DNA of 64,000 nucleotides from CAMDMI01 sp044379485 (GCA_044379485.1 JBIPOE010000004.1:1-64000); one strand, 5' to 3'; positions 25,919 to 34,919 are shown, numbered from the stretch's first letter. The notes: generated by a model not told the origin, from the sequence alone. A program made the numbers and translations.

Positions 25919-28008
25919 AATTACTGTTATTACAAAACCAGATTGCCAGAAATATTTATGAACTGAAGCCAGAATCATTTCACTACAAAGTGGAAATACC
26001 TGTTCCTAAAAATCCGGATACCGGGGCCGTCGAAAGTCAGGTAATGGAAAATTATTATTTCAACGATGCACTTATTGAAATTTCCAGCATTGATCAGGAC
26101 TATGATGCCATTGTCATCAGCCACTGGTTGTTTCCGGAAAGCACAGGTTTGCAGCCACCAAATGATCAGTTGAGCTCGTTTTTTTCTGCCGTACAGCTCG
26201 CTTCGTTTATACGGTTGGAAGACGATGGCTTTATCAGGAATTCCCCCATCGTTATCATATCTGGCTATCCAGAATCTGAAATTCTCCGGGATTCTTTTCA
26301 CAGGCCTGAATTACTTTTTGCTTCCTATGGCACCAGGCTGATTCCGGAGATAGAACTAACCTGGGACTTACCCAATGCTGATGAAGATGATCCGTTTGGG
26401 TCAACAGAAGAAGAGTTCTCCGTAAAAGCAGTTTTTAAGTTGCCATCTCGGGATGATATTCAAAAAAATTACGATAAATTAATACGGAAAAGACTTCTGA
26501 TTACAGATAATTCAACCGATAGCCACAGCGTTGCCAATCATTTCGGTGCTTTCAGAATTGCCAGTCTCCTGAGGCAACAGAAATTAATCCGATGGCCCCG
26601 AAATCTTTATTTCAAATATCTGATGTCCAAGGCGGTCGAGCCGAATAGTGAAAAGCTTAAAAAAATACCCGGGGGCTTCAAAAAACTGAAGGTTCTCCTT
26701 ATTGATGACCAGGCAAACCACGGATGGATAGATGTTTTGAATTTAATTTTTCCATTAGGTATAAAATCTGAAACCTCCTGGAGCGAAAGGGTTGAATTGA
26801 AAATAAGGCAAGGAGAGTATGATCTGCTCCTTCTGGATTACAGACTTGGTGAGACCGGACCGGAGGGTAAAAACGGATTGGACAGGCTGAGACAGATTAA
26901 AGGCTCATTCAAAAGGAATGAAGCAGGAGAAATTGATAAGGATGAAAACGGTAATCCCATTGAGGAGTACCCCGGTCTTAACCCTGTTATGCCTGTAATC
27001 ATGTTCACAGCCTCCAACAAGGCCTGGAATATGGATACACTCTACGAAGCGGGTGCAGATGGCTATTATATCAAAGAGCACCCCGATACGGCTTCGGATG
27101 CTGATTTTTCGGTTAATAACTTCAACAGCTTCATCCAAACAATAGACCGGTGCGGCAAGAAAGGCAGACTGCTCAAGCCATACTGGCGGGCTCTAAAGGA
27201 CATTGAATCACTTTTTAATGCAGGAGAAGGGCCTATTCGGGAAAAAGCCCTCAGCGATGGCAGCCAATCCAATTTCAGAGGAAGGATTTCGGAGCGGATT
27301 ACCATGTTTATTGGTCTGTTAAAAAAGGCCTACGAGCAGACGGCATTTGACGAGAAGGCCTTCTTTTATTCGGATTATGAGCTGGCTTTCCTTACGCTTT
27401 GGAGTGTGCTGAATGAGTTGCAGGAATCTATATTTGATAAGGTAAGCAATAAGGAATTTGAAATAGAAATTGGTAATGGAAACTGTACGAAAACACATCC
27501 CAACGGACAAAAAATAAAGTATCTAAATGGCCATTACAGATGGGAATATTTTGGAAAAATATTTATTGATTTCGACTATAAAGCTACATTTCGTAATAAA
27601 CAGGTTGTAATTGATAAAAATAAATTTATTCTTGAACCAGTTGAGAAATCAATTTTTAAAGCGGATATTTTTGCAAATCAATTTGATGAGCTACCTGAGC
27701 TGGTTGAAACTCCTAAAAAAGTTAAATTCTATCAATCTTTATTTATTCAAATAGCATTTCTTCTTAAACAGTTACAAGCATCGGATTCCATTATTTCCAG
27801 TTTAAATTATAGAAATGAGTTTCGAAATTCATTATACCTAACCCATGGTGAAGATGCCAAAAGCCCTGTTTTTGCAAAAACATATTTAGCTCAAAGAAAA
27901 TCACTTAGAATAAAAGGTGAGGAGATAGACTTTCACCGTGAGATAAAAAAACTGTTCGAGATCGTCTACTTCCTCTGCACTGCCAAAGAATGGAATCACA
28001 GCAATTGA
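25915..28008 (+). CDS. Receiver-domain protein of the retron cluster
   Basis: A 697-residue protein. Residues about 1-165 look like a degenerate receiver (YDAIVISHWLFP, then SPIVIISGYPESE) without the acceptor Asp. Residues about 257-400 are a full receiver: KVLLIDDQ (acidic pair near 264), LLLLDYRLGE (acceptor Asp near 308), VIMFTAS (T near 365) and GYYIKEHP (K near 387). The last 300 residues are helical and unrecognised. No DNA-binding or enzymatic output domain is evident and no histidine kinase lies in the window. Receivers normally switch by Asp phosphorylation; one inside a retron operon suggests a signalling gate on the effector, which is inference. Confidence 0.82.
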   Translation: MKLLLLQNQIARNIYELKPESFHYKVEIPVPKNPDTGAVESQVMENYYFNDALIEISSIDQDYDAIVISHWLFPESTGLQPPNDQLSSFFSAVQLASFIRLEDDGFIRNSPIVIISGYPESEILRDSFHRPELLFASYGTRLIPEIELTWDLPNADEDDPFGSTEEEFSVKAVFKLPSRDDIQKNYDKLIRKRLLITDNSTDSHSVANHFGAFRIASLLRQQKLIRWPRNLYFKYLMSKAVEPNSEKLKKIPGGFKKLKVLLIDDQANHGWIDVLNLIFPLGIKSETSWSERVELKIRQGEYDLLLLDYRLGETGPEGKNGLDRLRQIKGSFKRNEAGEIDKDENGNPIEEYPGLNPVMPVIMFTASNKAWNMDTLYEAGADGYYIKEHPDTASDADFSVNNFNSFIQTIDRCGKKGRLLKPYWRALKDIESLFNAGEGPIREKALSDGSQSNFRGRISERITMFIGLLKKAYEQTAFDEKAFFYSDYELAFLTLWSVLNELQESIFDKVSNKEFEIEIGNGNCTKTHPNGQKIKYLNGHYRWEYFGKIFIDFDYKATFRNKQVVIDKNKFILEPVEKSIFKADIFANQFDELPELVETPKKVKFYQSLFIQIAFLLKQLQASDSIISSLNYRNEFRNSLYLTHGEDAKSPVFAKTYLAQRKSLRIKGEEIDFHREIKKLFEIVYFLCTAKEWNHSN

Positions 28009-28283
28009 GTCAGCCAGACCACTCGAGAATCGAACTTGGGAATTCGTTTAATTGCCGTTTTCGCTCCTTTAAACTTCTTCGTGGGTATTTCATAGGGCAT
28101 TTTGTTAATGACGAAATTCTGATTTCAGCGGTAATTGGAAAAACGACGGACCTTAGTATTTCCGCTATTTTCAAACTGAAGGAAAATTTGTTTGAACTAA
28201 CCTATCGGGGTGTGAATGTTTCAACGACATCTGGCAACAGTTATACCAACTGGAGCGTTAAGAAATTGGATCAAGTTCGTTAA
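27990..28283 (+). CDS. Small hypothetical protein, 97 residues
   Basis: Overlaps the end of the receiver-protein gene by 19 bp in another frame and continues on the same strand, as expected for a co-translated gene. The sequence contains strand-like segments (FNCRFRSFKLLRGYFIGHF, DEILISAVIGKTTDLSISAI) and no known motif. I do not recognise it. Its position in the retron run suggests a partner protein. Confidence 0.5.
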   Translation: MESQQLSQPDHSRIELGNSFNCRFRSFKLLRGYFIGHFVNDEILISAVIGKTTDLSISAIFKLKENLFELTYRGVNVSTTSGNSYTNWSVKKLDQVR

Positions 28284-28365
28284 AAAAATAAAAGTTTGCC
28301 TAATATGGCTCATTAAACAACCTCCCCTTCAAACAATCCGCCAGCCGGAAATCGGCTAGAAAAAA

Positions 28366-28713
28366 ATGAAAACTATGCCCAAGAACCTCTATGAGCTGCT
28401 CCCTATATTTGCTGTTTTTTATAACAACATCAATCAAAGCGAACCATTCCTGGCAAATGAAAATGCTGAAATCCGGATTTTCAGACCCCAAATTCTGAAC
28501 AAGCAGCAAGTTATGAAATTCCATTTCAGCCTTTATGTAAGAGTTTCGGGAAGCATGTTTCAGGAGTGCAATGAAAACCCTCAGTTCTGCGGAGATGTTA
28601 TCTATTCCCTGAATCTAGTCACCGGTGAACTGCTTAGGGAAGAAATGAAGCTTAAGCTTCATGATGTGTTAACAGTTAAGGCTGATGTACAAACTTATTT
28701 GGATTCCATTTAA
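28366..28713 (+). CDS. Small hypothetical protein, 115 residues
   Basis: An open frame starting at ATG 28366, 82 bp after the previous gene; the gap holds a weak hairpin (AGCCG/CGGCT near 28334-28350). The stop is followed at once by the next gene (TAATAATGAATATGG). No motif is recognised; the middle part (VMKFHFSLYVRVSG) is strand-like. It is probably part of the same transcription unit as the cold-shock/zinc protein. Confidence 0.5.
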   Translation: MKTMPKNLYELLPIFAVFYNNINQSEPFLANENAEIRIFRPQILNKQQVMKFHFSLYVRVSGSMFQECNENPQFCGDVIYSLNLVTGELLREEMKLKLHDVLTVKADVQTYLDSI

Positions 28714-28715
28714 TA

Positions 28716-31700
28716 ATGAATATGGAGTTTGGTCTGATAGAATGGTATGATGAGAGCAAAGGATTCGGGGTACTGAAAACACCCGAGGGTAAAGAAGTTT
28801 TCCTGCACATTACAAATTGGAAGGATGCGGAGAAAATTCAAATAACCAATCAGAAACCAATTGTTTTCGAGCCAGGAATACAGAGAGGCCGCAGCACTGC
28901 TTTAAACTGTTCTTACTTTGATTTCAGAAGTGAATTGCACTGGAGAGAATTATTTTCCCTATCAGAAAAGACCTCCTTCATTTTACTTAAGAATGGCAGA
29001 ATAAATCTATTCTACATCGTTTTCTCCGAATTAAATATTCGGCATGATTTCACTTACGCTGTAAGCCTTTATCGGGATATTTGCATATCAATTTCAAATG
29101 AATCTCTGTTGGATCAAAATGAATTAATCCATTTTATTTATAAAAGAACCGAGAATAAACAGGTAAAAAAAGAGTTTTTTGAAATTATTTCCCGGAAAAT
29201 AGAACAACTGAATGATGAACAAAAATTCAAAATATGGAAAGGAAAATTAATTACGGAATTCACTCCTGAGGCAAAGATACTCGCTCATTTTCATCAAGAA
29301 ATTTCGTTATTTGAGCTTAAAAATTTTCTTAGTCAAGAAGCAATCAGTTTAATAGTTTCAAAAAAAATTGAATCATTAAATGCGGACTTCATCTTAACTG
29401 AATTTCTTAATTTTAACATTTATTTATCGCTAATCACTTCTTTAATTACCAGGGATAAATTTATTTCAGAATTAAATGCGATCGCGACAAAGCACTACCT
29501 TAAAATAATTAATAAAGAAATAACTAAAACAACAAAAGAGGCAGAGAATTTATCCGGCATAAAAAAGATATTAAAAGATTATCCCACATTCCTCAGTGAG
29601 GAGAATTTAGGCAAAATAAAAGAAACCCTATCTGAGGCCATTCTTAAAAACTGTAATTTCCGAATTTTAATTGAATGCTGGAGAGAGGAAATACTAAATG
29701 AGATTGATGAATACCTGCTTGCCAATTTTAGGAATCAAAGCAACGATGATTTGGTTTTTCTTTTGAAATGCTCGAAAATAAGTGATGAAATAACCGGAAA
29801 AATACTGGATAAGTTCTTCGAAGACGGGGAGTTCTGCCTGTTGCTGGAGCAGGTTAAAGGTATTGATGATATTTTATTTGAAAAGTACGACAAACTGGTA
29901 TTTGATTCAATTTCTCAAAAAGACTATTTCCAGCTGTGGATAACCGGGAAGGGTCATAATATTCCAACTGACTATGTAAAGGATTATCTGAATCATGATG
30001 AGAACAGATACGCTGAATTAAAAAGATGGATCAAAGATCGATTGATTTCCCGTGACCAGGCAATTGAAGCACTGGTTCACAACTGTAACCTTCTCAGCCA
30101 GATAGATGACAGATATAAGTTTTACCGGGTTTATTTTTCTCTTAAAACAATTATTGAACTTGCTCCTGATTTTAGTAAAATCACGAAGAATCTGATACCT
30201 AATGATTTTATTTCACTGATTCTTTGGCACTTTAGAAAGGAGGAGAACTTAGATTTTGAAGCCCTAAAGGGTAAGTTTATATATTTTAAACCCGAAGATC
30301 AGGTCCATATTTTCAAAAGGCTTTTTTATCTGAAGCATACCGGCGTAATTGACTTTGACCTTGAAAAACTGGATGAGATCATAAGAGCAGACATTGACTT
30401 ATATCTTTTAAATGAGAATTTTAACGATGATTTTCTGCTAGATATTTCAACTCATATAATTATCGAAGCAATCAAATCCTTTGTTAAAATAGGCAACTTT
30501 AAATTTGAAAGTGACCTCATACTGAAAGACCTGAAAAGAAATGGAAGGAGAAGATTCAAAATTAGGCACTATTTTGACAAATGTGAGGGTCGTCTGACCG
30601 GAGACTGGAATTGGGATACAAATGGCAAAATAACGAAGGTTCATTTTAATGGTGATAAATATTATTATGCGATTTCATTCTCTCCGACAATTGAAGTAGA
30701 GGCATATGACCGGCGGCGTGGTACATATTCCTATCATGAGAAGAATCCAGATTTTAACTGGTTGGTAGAGGAAGTAAAAAAGCTACCGGGAAGAAAATGG
30801 AATCCTGTAGCAAATCACTGGGGCGTACCTTCTGTCTATTCGGAAGCGGTTTACACCTTTGCCGCTGAAAACAGGTTTTTTATTGATCTTGGCGATAAAA
30901 AACACTATGATAACAATGTTCACCTTCTTGTATTTACCAGAAATAATAGATCAGGTAAAAAGATATTAGATAGTAAGAATATTCCAGACGGTATTACTTT
31001 TTGTGAAGGCAGGAAAGCAAATAAAGAGCACAGTAAGCTAAAAAGAGAATTCTGGTGGTGTGGCAACCTTGAATGCTTCGGGAACTCTGTTAAAGACCAT
31101 TTCACAACCAGGGATGAGGCTGAGATAAATAGTGAACCGTGGGTTACCTATACATTATTGGATTTTCTTAAAATTCTCCGGATAAATACTGACGATTCCA
31201 ATTTGTTTGATTCGATTATCGATGGGCATTATTACAAGTTTCTTGGTCATATAAATGCATTCAACCGGCTTTTGGATCGTTTGTATTGTAGGGAATGTAA
31301 TGACCTTTTGTATCCAGAGAGGATTGGCCATTTTTCATTATATACAGATGTTTGGTTCCAGTGCATTAACGAGACTTGTTCTCAGAATCATCAAAAGATA
31401 TATTTAAACCACTGTATGAATGGAGAGTGTCGTTCAATTATTGACAGCCGGGTTTCAAAGGCCTGCAGTCATGGTATGCTGATCTGCAGCAACTGTGGCG
31501 GCTGTTGTTCGGAAGACTTTTTTCGCCGGCGGTTGAATAACCTCCGGGAGGTTGGTGGATATATTCATGCAGAACTTATTGAAAATGTTGAACAAAGGAA
31601 CGGGCATCTAGAGAAGAGGGAGTACTATTGTTATAAATGCAGCGGCATGATGTCGGAGCCAGAAAAGGATAAGTTCAAGTGTTTGAAATGTAATGTCACA

Positions 31701-31826
31701 TATGATCTGAGTAGGTTTAGATGGGTAAGTAAAAAATGGACAGAAGTTCATAGGCGACGGCTGGATTATCCCGGTTCTTCAGTTCGTGGTAATGATGAGA
31801 GTAGCAGGGATATTATGCCATTTTGA
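28716..31826 (+). CDS. Large cold-shock-domain, HARP-like and zinc-knuckle protein
   Basis: A 1036-residue protein. Residues about 3-70 are a cold-shock domain with RNP1-like KGFGVL and RNP2-like VFLHIT, which bind single-stranded nucleic acid. Residues about 80-640 are long, helical and AT-rich in coding, without recognised motifs. Near residues 677-720 lies EEVKKLPGRKWNPVANHWGV, resembling the HARP/SMARCAL1-type motif. From residue 860 there are many Cys pairs (YCRECN, CINETC, HCMNGEC, ICSNCGGC, CYKCSG, KCLKCN), probably several zinc ribbons. It closes the retron-linked run. Nucleic-acid binding is well supported; an effector role is inferred from context. Confidence 0.8.
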   Translation: MNMEFGLIEWYDESKGFGVLKTPEGKEVFLHITNWKDAEKIQITNQKPIVFEPGIQRGRSTALNCSYFDFRSELHWRELFSLSEKTSFILLKNGRINLFYIVFSELNIRHDFTYAVSLYRDICISISNESLLDQNELIHFIYKRTENKQVKKEFFEIISRKIEQLNDEQKFKIWKGKLITEFTPEAKILAHFHQEISLFELKNFLSQEAISLIVSKKIESLNADFILTEFLNFNIYLSLITSLITRDKFISELNAIATKHYLKIINKEITKTTKEAENLSGIKKILKDYPTFLSEENLGKIKETLSEAILKNCNFRILIECWREEILNEIDEYLLANFRNQSNDDLVFLLKCSKISDEITGKILDKFFEDGEFCLLLEQVKGIDDILFEKYDKLVFDSISQKDYFQLWITGKGHNIPTDYVKDYLNHDENRYAELKRWIKDRLISRDQAIEALVHNCNLLSQIDDRYKFYRVYFSLKTIIELAPDFSKITKNLIPNDFISLILWHFRKEENLDFEALKGKFIYFKPEDQVHIFKRLFYLKHTGVIDFDLEKLDEIIRADIDLYLLNENFNDDFLLDISTHIIIEAIKSFVKIGNFKFESDLILKDLKRNGRRRFKIRHYFDKCEGRLTGDWNWDTNGKITKVHFNGDKYYYAISFSPTIEVEAYDRRRGTYSYHEKNPDFNWLVEEVKKLPGRKWNPVANHWGVPSVYSEAVYTFAAENRFFIDLGDKKHYDNNVHLLVFTRNNRSGKKILDSKNIPDGITFCEGRKANKEHSKLKREFWWCGNLECFGNSVKDHFTTRDEAEINSEPWVTYTLLDFLKILRINTDDSNLFDSIIDGHYYKFLGHINAFNRLLDRLYCRECNDLLYPERIGHFSLYTDVWFQCINETCSQNHQKIYLNHCMNGECRSIIDSRVSKACSHGMLICSNCGGCCSEDFFRRRLNNLREVGGYIHAELIENVEQRNGHLEKREYYCYKCSGMMSEPEKDKFKCLKCNVTYDLSRFRWVSKKWTEVHRRRLDYPGSSVRGNDESSRDIMPF

Positions 31827-32425
31827 TTATTTTTAGGTTTTGCCCACCTTTTAAATCTAAACTATCACACAATCTGAAACTGATGGAGAAATTGTATTTT
31901 GAGCAAAAAAAAGTGTAACACGATTTTTCTGGGCCTAAGGCACTTTTTAGGAGTCAAATGAAAATTCCAGGAATAGAGGAGGGTTGAAAACAAACACAAT
32001 TTTGCATCTCTGACACCTGTGGCTCCCTATGTTAATAAGAAAAAAATGAAGACATACCAAAGATCCAGAGTAGTGTCACGGTTTGATCGAAACCTTAAAC
32101 ATATTTGAATGAACAATCTCACAATCAGGCCAGGCTCACGCCTGTAGGTTTTACGGGCAGTTACGCCAGTTCCCCTCAGGCAAAAAAAATCCCCGCCCCA
32201 GGGTCCTGGGGCTTCGTGGTCTTTTTTTTGCCTTCCCCTCCCCAGCCCTTCTGTTGGTTTTTTCTGGCACACATTTTTGCAAACCTCCCCGCATCAGGCA
32301 CAGCGTCATCCTCATTCCGCAAGCTACATTCCGGTGCTGCAGAGCCTGCCAGCCCGCAATGCAAAAAGACGCTACATTCCAACCGCCACCACCATTCCGC
32401 TTGTGCCAGAAAAAAACCAACCCCA

Positions 32426-32526
32426 GCGGCATAACATAATGTGATCTTATGCATTCGGAGGCCACATTTTCCTGCCGCAGGCGCAACACAGGAAAAATGT
32501 TGCATAAGCACATTATATTAAGCCGC
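32426..32526. repeat. 101-bp imperfect palindrome
   Basis: The left arm starts GCGGCATAACATAATGTG and ends CTTATGCA at 32453; the right arm 32501-32526 starts TGCATAAG and ends in GCCGC, complementary with only two mismatches and a 2-base bulge. Inside, ACATTTTCCTG (32464-32474) pairs with CAGGAAAAATGT (32489-32500) with one bulged A. The whole can form one long interrupted hairpin. Confidence 0.75.
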
Positions 32527-33069
32527 TACCCGCCCAGCCGCACCTGGCTACACTGCCCGAAGGCCACAAATCCCCGCCTCCCTGCATAGGTGCAGGGCCA
32601 TAAAAGTTAGTCCTAGCTTCCCCATCTGCCCATGCAGGTCGGCACTCTACACTTCTTCGTTCCTCATCCGTTTCGTTTTGCCGTCCAGCCTGTTCAGCCC
32701 TCAGCAGGCCAGGCTCTCCTTGCATTACGCTTATCCTCTGCTATTCCATTACGCATCCCGCCCAGCCCCATAACCAGCCGTTAAAGAAAATTTCGGCACC
32801 TCTGCCTCGGCTGGTCAGGGATGCTCCATTCCATCCTTTTCTATTCGCTCCATTCCAGTCTAGCCCCGCCTGCTTTCCCTACCGCACTACCGTACCTCTG
32901 GGCCCTGCTAAGTGTTGGCCCCATTTGCGTCCTTTCGACTTGACTTCAGTTCTTGTTTAAACGAACTCAGGTTCGATCTTGATTTGTCCAGCAGTTCTAT
33001 CTTTAAACGTTCGGATTCTGATTGACTCAAACGTAGCATTGAAAAAAAATAAAAAAAGAAAGCAAAGTT

Positions 33070-33199
33070 AAGGCTGGCTTACACATCCTCCCCGCAATGG
33101 GCCGTCAAGGTCAAGCCCTACGGGTTTTGAAATAAAAATCTCCACCCGTTGGGTAGTATTTTTATTCCAAAAACCTTGACTGCCCCCACCGCCAGCCTT
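33070..33199. repeat. 130-bp nested dyad
   Basis: Four perfect nested arm pairs: AAGGCTGGC/GCCAGCCTT (33070-33078 with 33191-33199), GTCAAGGT/ACCTTGAC (33104-33111 with 33173-33180), ATAAAAAT/ATTTTTAT (33132-33139 with 33158-33165) and ACCC/GGGT (33144-33147 with 33151-33154). Nesting of four independent arms is unlikely by chance. Confidence 0.75.
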
Positions 33200-33445
33200 G
33201 ATAAAAGGGCTTTCTTTTTCTCTTTTTTTTTCCGGCCTCGGTCGGTTTTTTTTTCTCTTTTTCTTTGTCAAACTATTGTGGGGGTAGTGTATTGGATGGG
33301 CCTTGGTTTGTTGCCTTTGGCCTCAGGAAGTCCCATCTGATTTGGATTTTGGTGCCTGTGGATTTTTTGGTGTCAAGTCGGGGATGTCCCTACCATATCC
33401 CTACCATAAAGGCACCATGATTCATATCAGTATGATTTTGGGTGC

Positions 33446-33478
33446 AAAAAGAAAAACCCCAGCATTTGCCGGGGCTCT
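33446..33478 (-). terminator. Intrinsic terminator of the gene at 33506
   Basis: On the minus strand the hairpin CCCCGGCAAATGCTGGGG is followed by TTTTTCTTTTT. It lies 30-60 bp after the stop codon of the minus-strand gene. Confidence 0.8.
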
Positions 33479-33505
33479 TCTCACTTTTTACTGTATCGAA
33501 AGTTT

Positions 33506-34312
33506 TTAGAAAATCTCTTGAATCTTCAGGCAGTTGCCGGAATTGAAGAGGTAATAATTTGCACCTACTTTTTGGTAGAACTCAATTCCAATGCATTGCA
33601 GTACACTTACATCGTCTGTCAAAGTTGGGGCGCCAGGAAGAGTGGCAGTCACCACTGTTGGAGTTGCAATTGCAGTTGATAAATCCAGGTAGCCAGAGTA
33701 GCCCACATTTGACAGTTCATTATTGTCAGCGTCAACTGGCTCATAGGTTTTGGTTGTTGCATTGTATGCAAAATCAGAAACACAAGCCAAAGCCTGAATC
33801 AATCGGAAGTGGGTTGCACCAGCAGGAGCATTAATCAGATTTACTGGATTAAATGCAGGTACGGTTAGTGTTCCGGCATCCCTACCAACAGTATTTGAAA
33901 GTGTAAAAGGTGCAACAAAGATACCGTCCAGGCTCACATTTTTGTTGAAGGCAAATCCTTTCAGATATTGGCCTTGCTCCGAAATCAGGATTGCCCGATA
34001 ACCCCTTGCTTCAGATCCATCTTTCAGGTTGATTTTCTTCATGATACCGGTCAATCGTCCGGTCAATTGAGAATCGCTCATCTGTTTGATGATTTCTGAA
34101 AGACTAATCCGAACTGATTTAGCCGCAGAAGCACTTCCGCCAAATTCGTTCATGTTTTCCCGAGTCCTTGCAAATTCGGGAGCCGATTTAATTTGGTCGC
34201 CTGATGGGCCACCAACGAGACCAGCAAAATTGCCTTGAAGACCTTTGATTTTGAAGTGTCTAACATCTCCAAGTGTTCCTTTGTATTTGAGAGCACCAAC
34301 CTGTCTTGCCAT
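33506..34312 (-). CDS. Hypothetical protein, 268 residues
   Basis: A well-formed gene with its own promoter-like sequence upstream and a terminator downstream. The product begins MARQVGALKYKGTLGDVRHF and is rich in Gly, Ala, Thr and Val strands, with no signal peptide, membrane segment or catalytic motif that I can name. I do not recognise the family with confidence; the N-terminal part (SLSEIIKQMSDSQLTGRLTG) is helical and the C-terminal part beta-rich. Its position beside the hairpin-rich region and tRNA-Lys may mean it is accessory. Confidence 0.65.
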   Translation of the reverse strand: MARQVGALKYKGTLGDVRHFKIKGLQGNFAGLVGGPSGDQIKSAPEFARTRENMNEFGGSASAAKSVRISLSEIIKQMSDSQLTGRLTGIMKKINLKDGSEARGYRAILISEQGQYLKGFAFNKNVSLDGIFVAPFTLSNTVGRDAGTLTVPAFNPVNLINAPAGATHFRLIQALACVSDFAYNATTKTYEPVDADNNELSNVGYSGYLDLSTAIATPTVVTATLPGAPTLTDDVSVLQCIGIEFYQKVGANYYLFNSGNCLKIQEIF

Positions 34313-34349
34313 GATTTTTTGTTTAAGTGATTTTAAAAAAAATTTGCTT

Positions 34350-34381
34350 CAAAAATATAATATATATCTTTGATTGTCAAG
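34350..34381 (-). promoter_or_regulatory. Promoter of the gene at 33506-34312
   Basis: On the minus strand CTTGACA is followed about 20 bp later by TATTTTTG, matching the Bacteroidota -7 consensus TAnnTTTG. The box ends about 38 bp before the start codon. Confidence 0.5.
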
Positions 34382-34401
34382 TAGTTATTTAAAGTATTTC
34401 A

Positions 34402-34893
34402 ATGCAAATGGGCGCAACTTTTGGAGGATTTCTAAAATCTCACCTAAAAATCACCAAAGTGGTGGATGGGGATGGAATTTTTGTTCAGGATATTTTCAGT
34501 AGGGAAGAAGTGGAAATCCGGTTCCTGGGGATTGATGCACCTGAGATAAAACGTTGCCGAAAATTGGATCAGGATGAAAGGGAAACGCACCTGCCTGGGC
34601 AACTTCTCATAGAATTGGGCCTTCAATCCTGGGAGCATCTTCGAAATCTTGCCCCAATTGGAGAATCGGTTTCCATTCTCACCGAGGGGAATGATCCTTT
34701 AGATCCATACAGCAGGACCTTAGCTTATGTTTTCCTTCCAGATAGAACCTGCCTGAATGAAAAAATGATTGAGGACGGATTTGCCAAGCCCTACGACAGG
34801 TATTTTTGTTCCAGGTTGGCTGATTATCAGATTTTAAGTAATCAAGCTAGGTTGGCTGGCAGAAGGCTGTTTTCCAGGGTAAACAATTTTTGA
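34402..34893 (+). CDS. Thermonuclease family protein (SNase-like)
   Basis: A 163-residue protein of the staphylococcal nuclease fold: KVVDGDGIFV, then VEIRFLGIDAPEIK (metal-binding Asp and catalytic Arg region), DPYSRTLAYVFL and the final NQARLAGRRLF. These match the family's D-R-E-R pattern. There is no signal peptide, so it may act in the cytoplasm or be released otherwise. It is divergent from the hypothetical gene at 33506 and is followed by its own hairpin. The family cleaves DNA and RNA in a Ca-dependent manner. Confidence 0.85.
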   Translation: MQMGATFGGFLKSHLKITKVVDGDGIFVQDIFSREEVEIRFLGIDAPEIKRCRKLDQDERETHLPGQLLIELGLQSWEHLRNLAPIGESVSILTEGNDPLDPYSRTLAYVFLPDRTCLNEKMIEDGFAKPYDRYFCSRLADYQILSNQARLAGRRLFSRVNNF

Positions 34894-34919
34894 TTTTTTG
34901 TTTACCCCGATTTTATTTT
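34878..34919 (+). terminator. Terminator after the nuclease gene
   Basis: GGGTAAACAA (34878-34887) pairs with TTGTTTACCC (34898-34907), followed by CGATTTTATTTTT. The left arm overlaps the last codons of the nuclease gene. Confidence 0.6.

Larger units (their letters stand above)
32100..33205 (-). ncRNA. Candidate large structured RNA (or mobile-element end)
   Basis: Inverted repeats include 32195-32212 (GCCCCAGG/CCTGGGGC), 32426-32526 (101-bp imperfect palindrome), 32580-32597 (CCCTGCA/TGCAGGG) and 33070-33199 (nested dyad). GC-rich islands in an AT-rich genome are a mark of structured RNA, and the minus strand is the purine-rich, RNA-like one. No known large RNA class can be assigned by eye. 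A transposable-element remnant or transfer origin is the main alternative. Confidence 0.35.
31827..33505. other. 1.7-kb gene-free, C-rich, hairpin-rich region
   Basis: No frame here has convincing protein character: the open frames of 60-120 codons are low-complexity readings of C- or G-rich sequence and none has a recognisable motif. From about 32100 to 33050 the + strand is strongly C-rich and clearly higher in GC than the genome around it. Several strong inverted repeats, listed separately, crowd the stretch. It lies between the retron cluster and the minus-strand gene at 33506. Confidence 0.6.

Noticed and set aside
32426..32526. Integron attC site
   Set aside because: Both core boxes miss the consensus by a base, including the first base of the cleaved box, and no integrase or cassette array is present.
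32027..33340. Several open frames of 60-120 codons in the C-rich block
   Set aside because: They overlap one another on both strands, are low-complexity in content and show no domain; the stretch looks non-coding.
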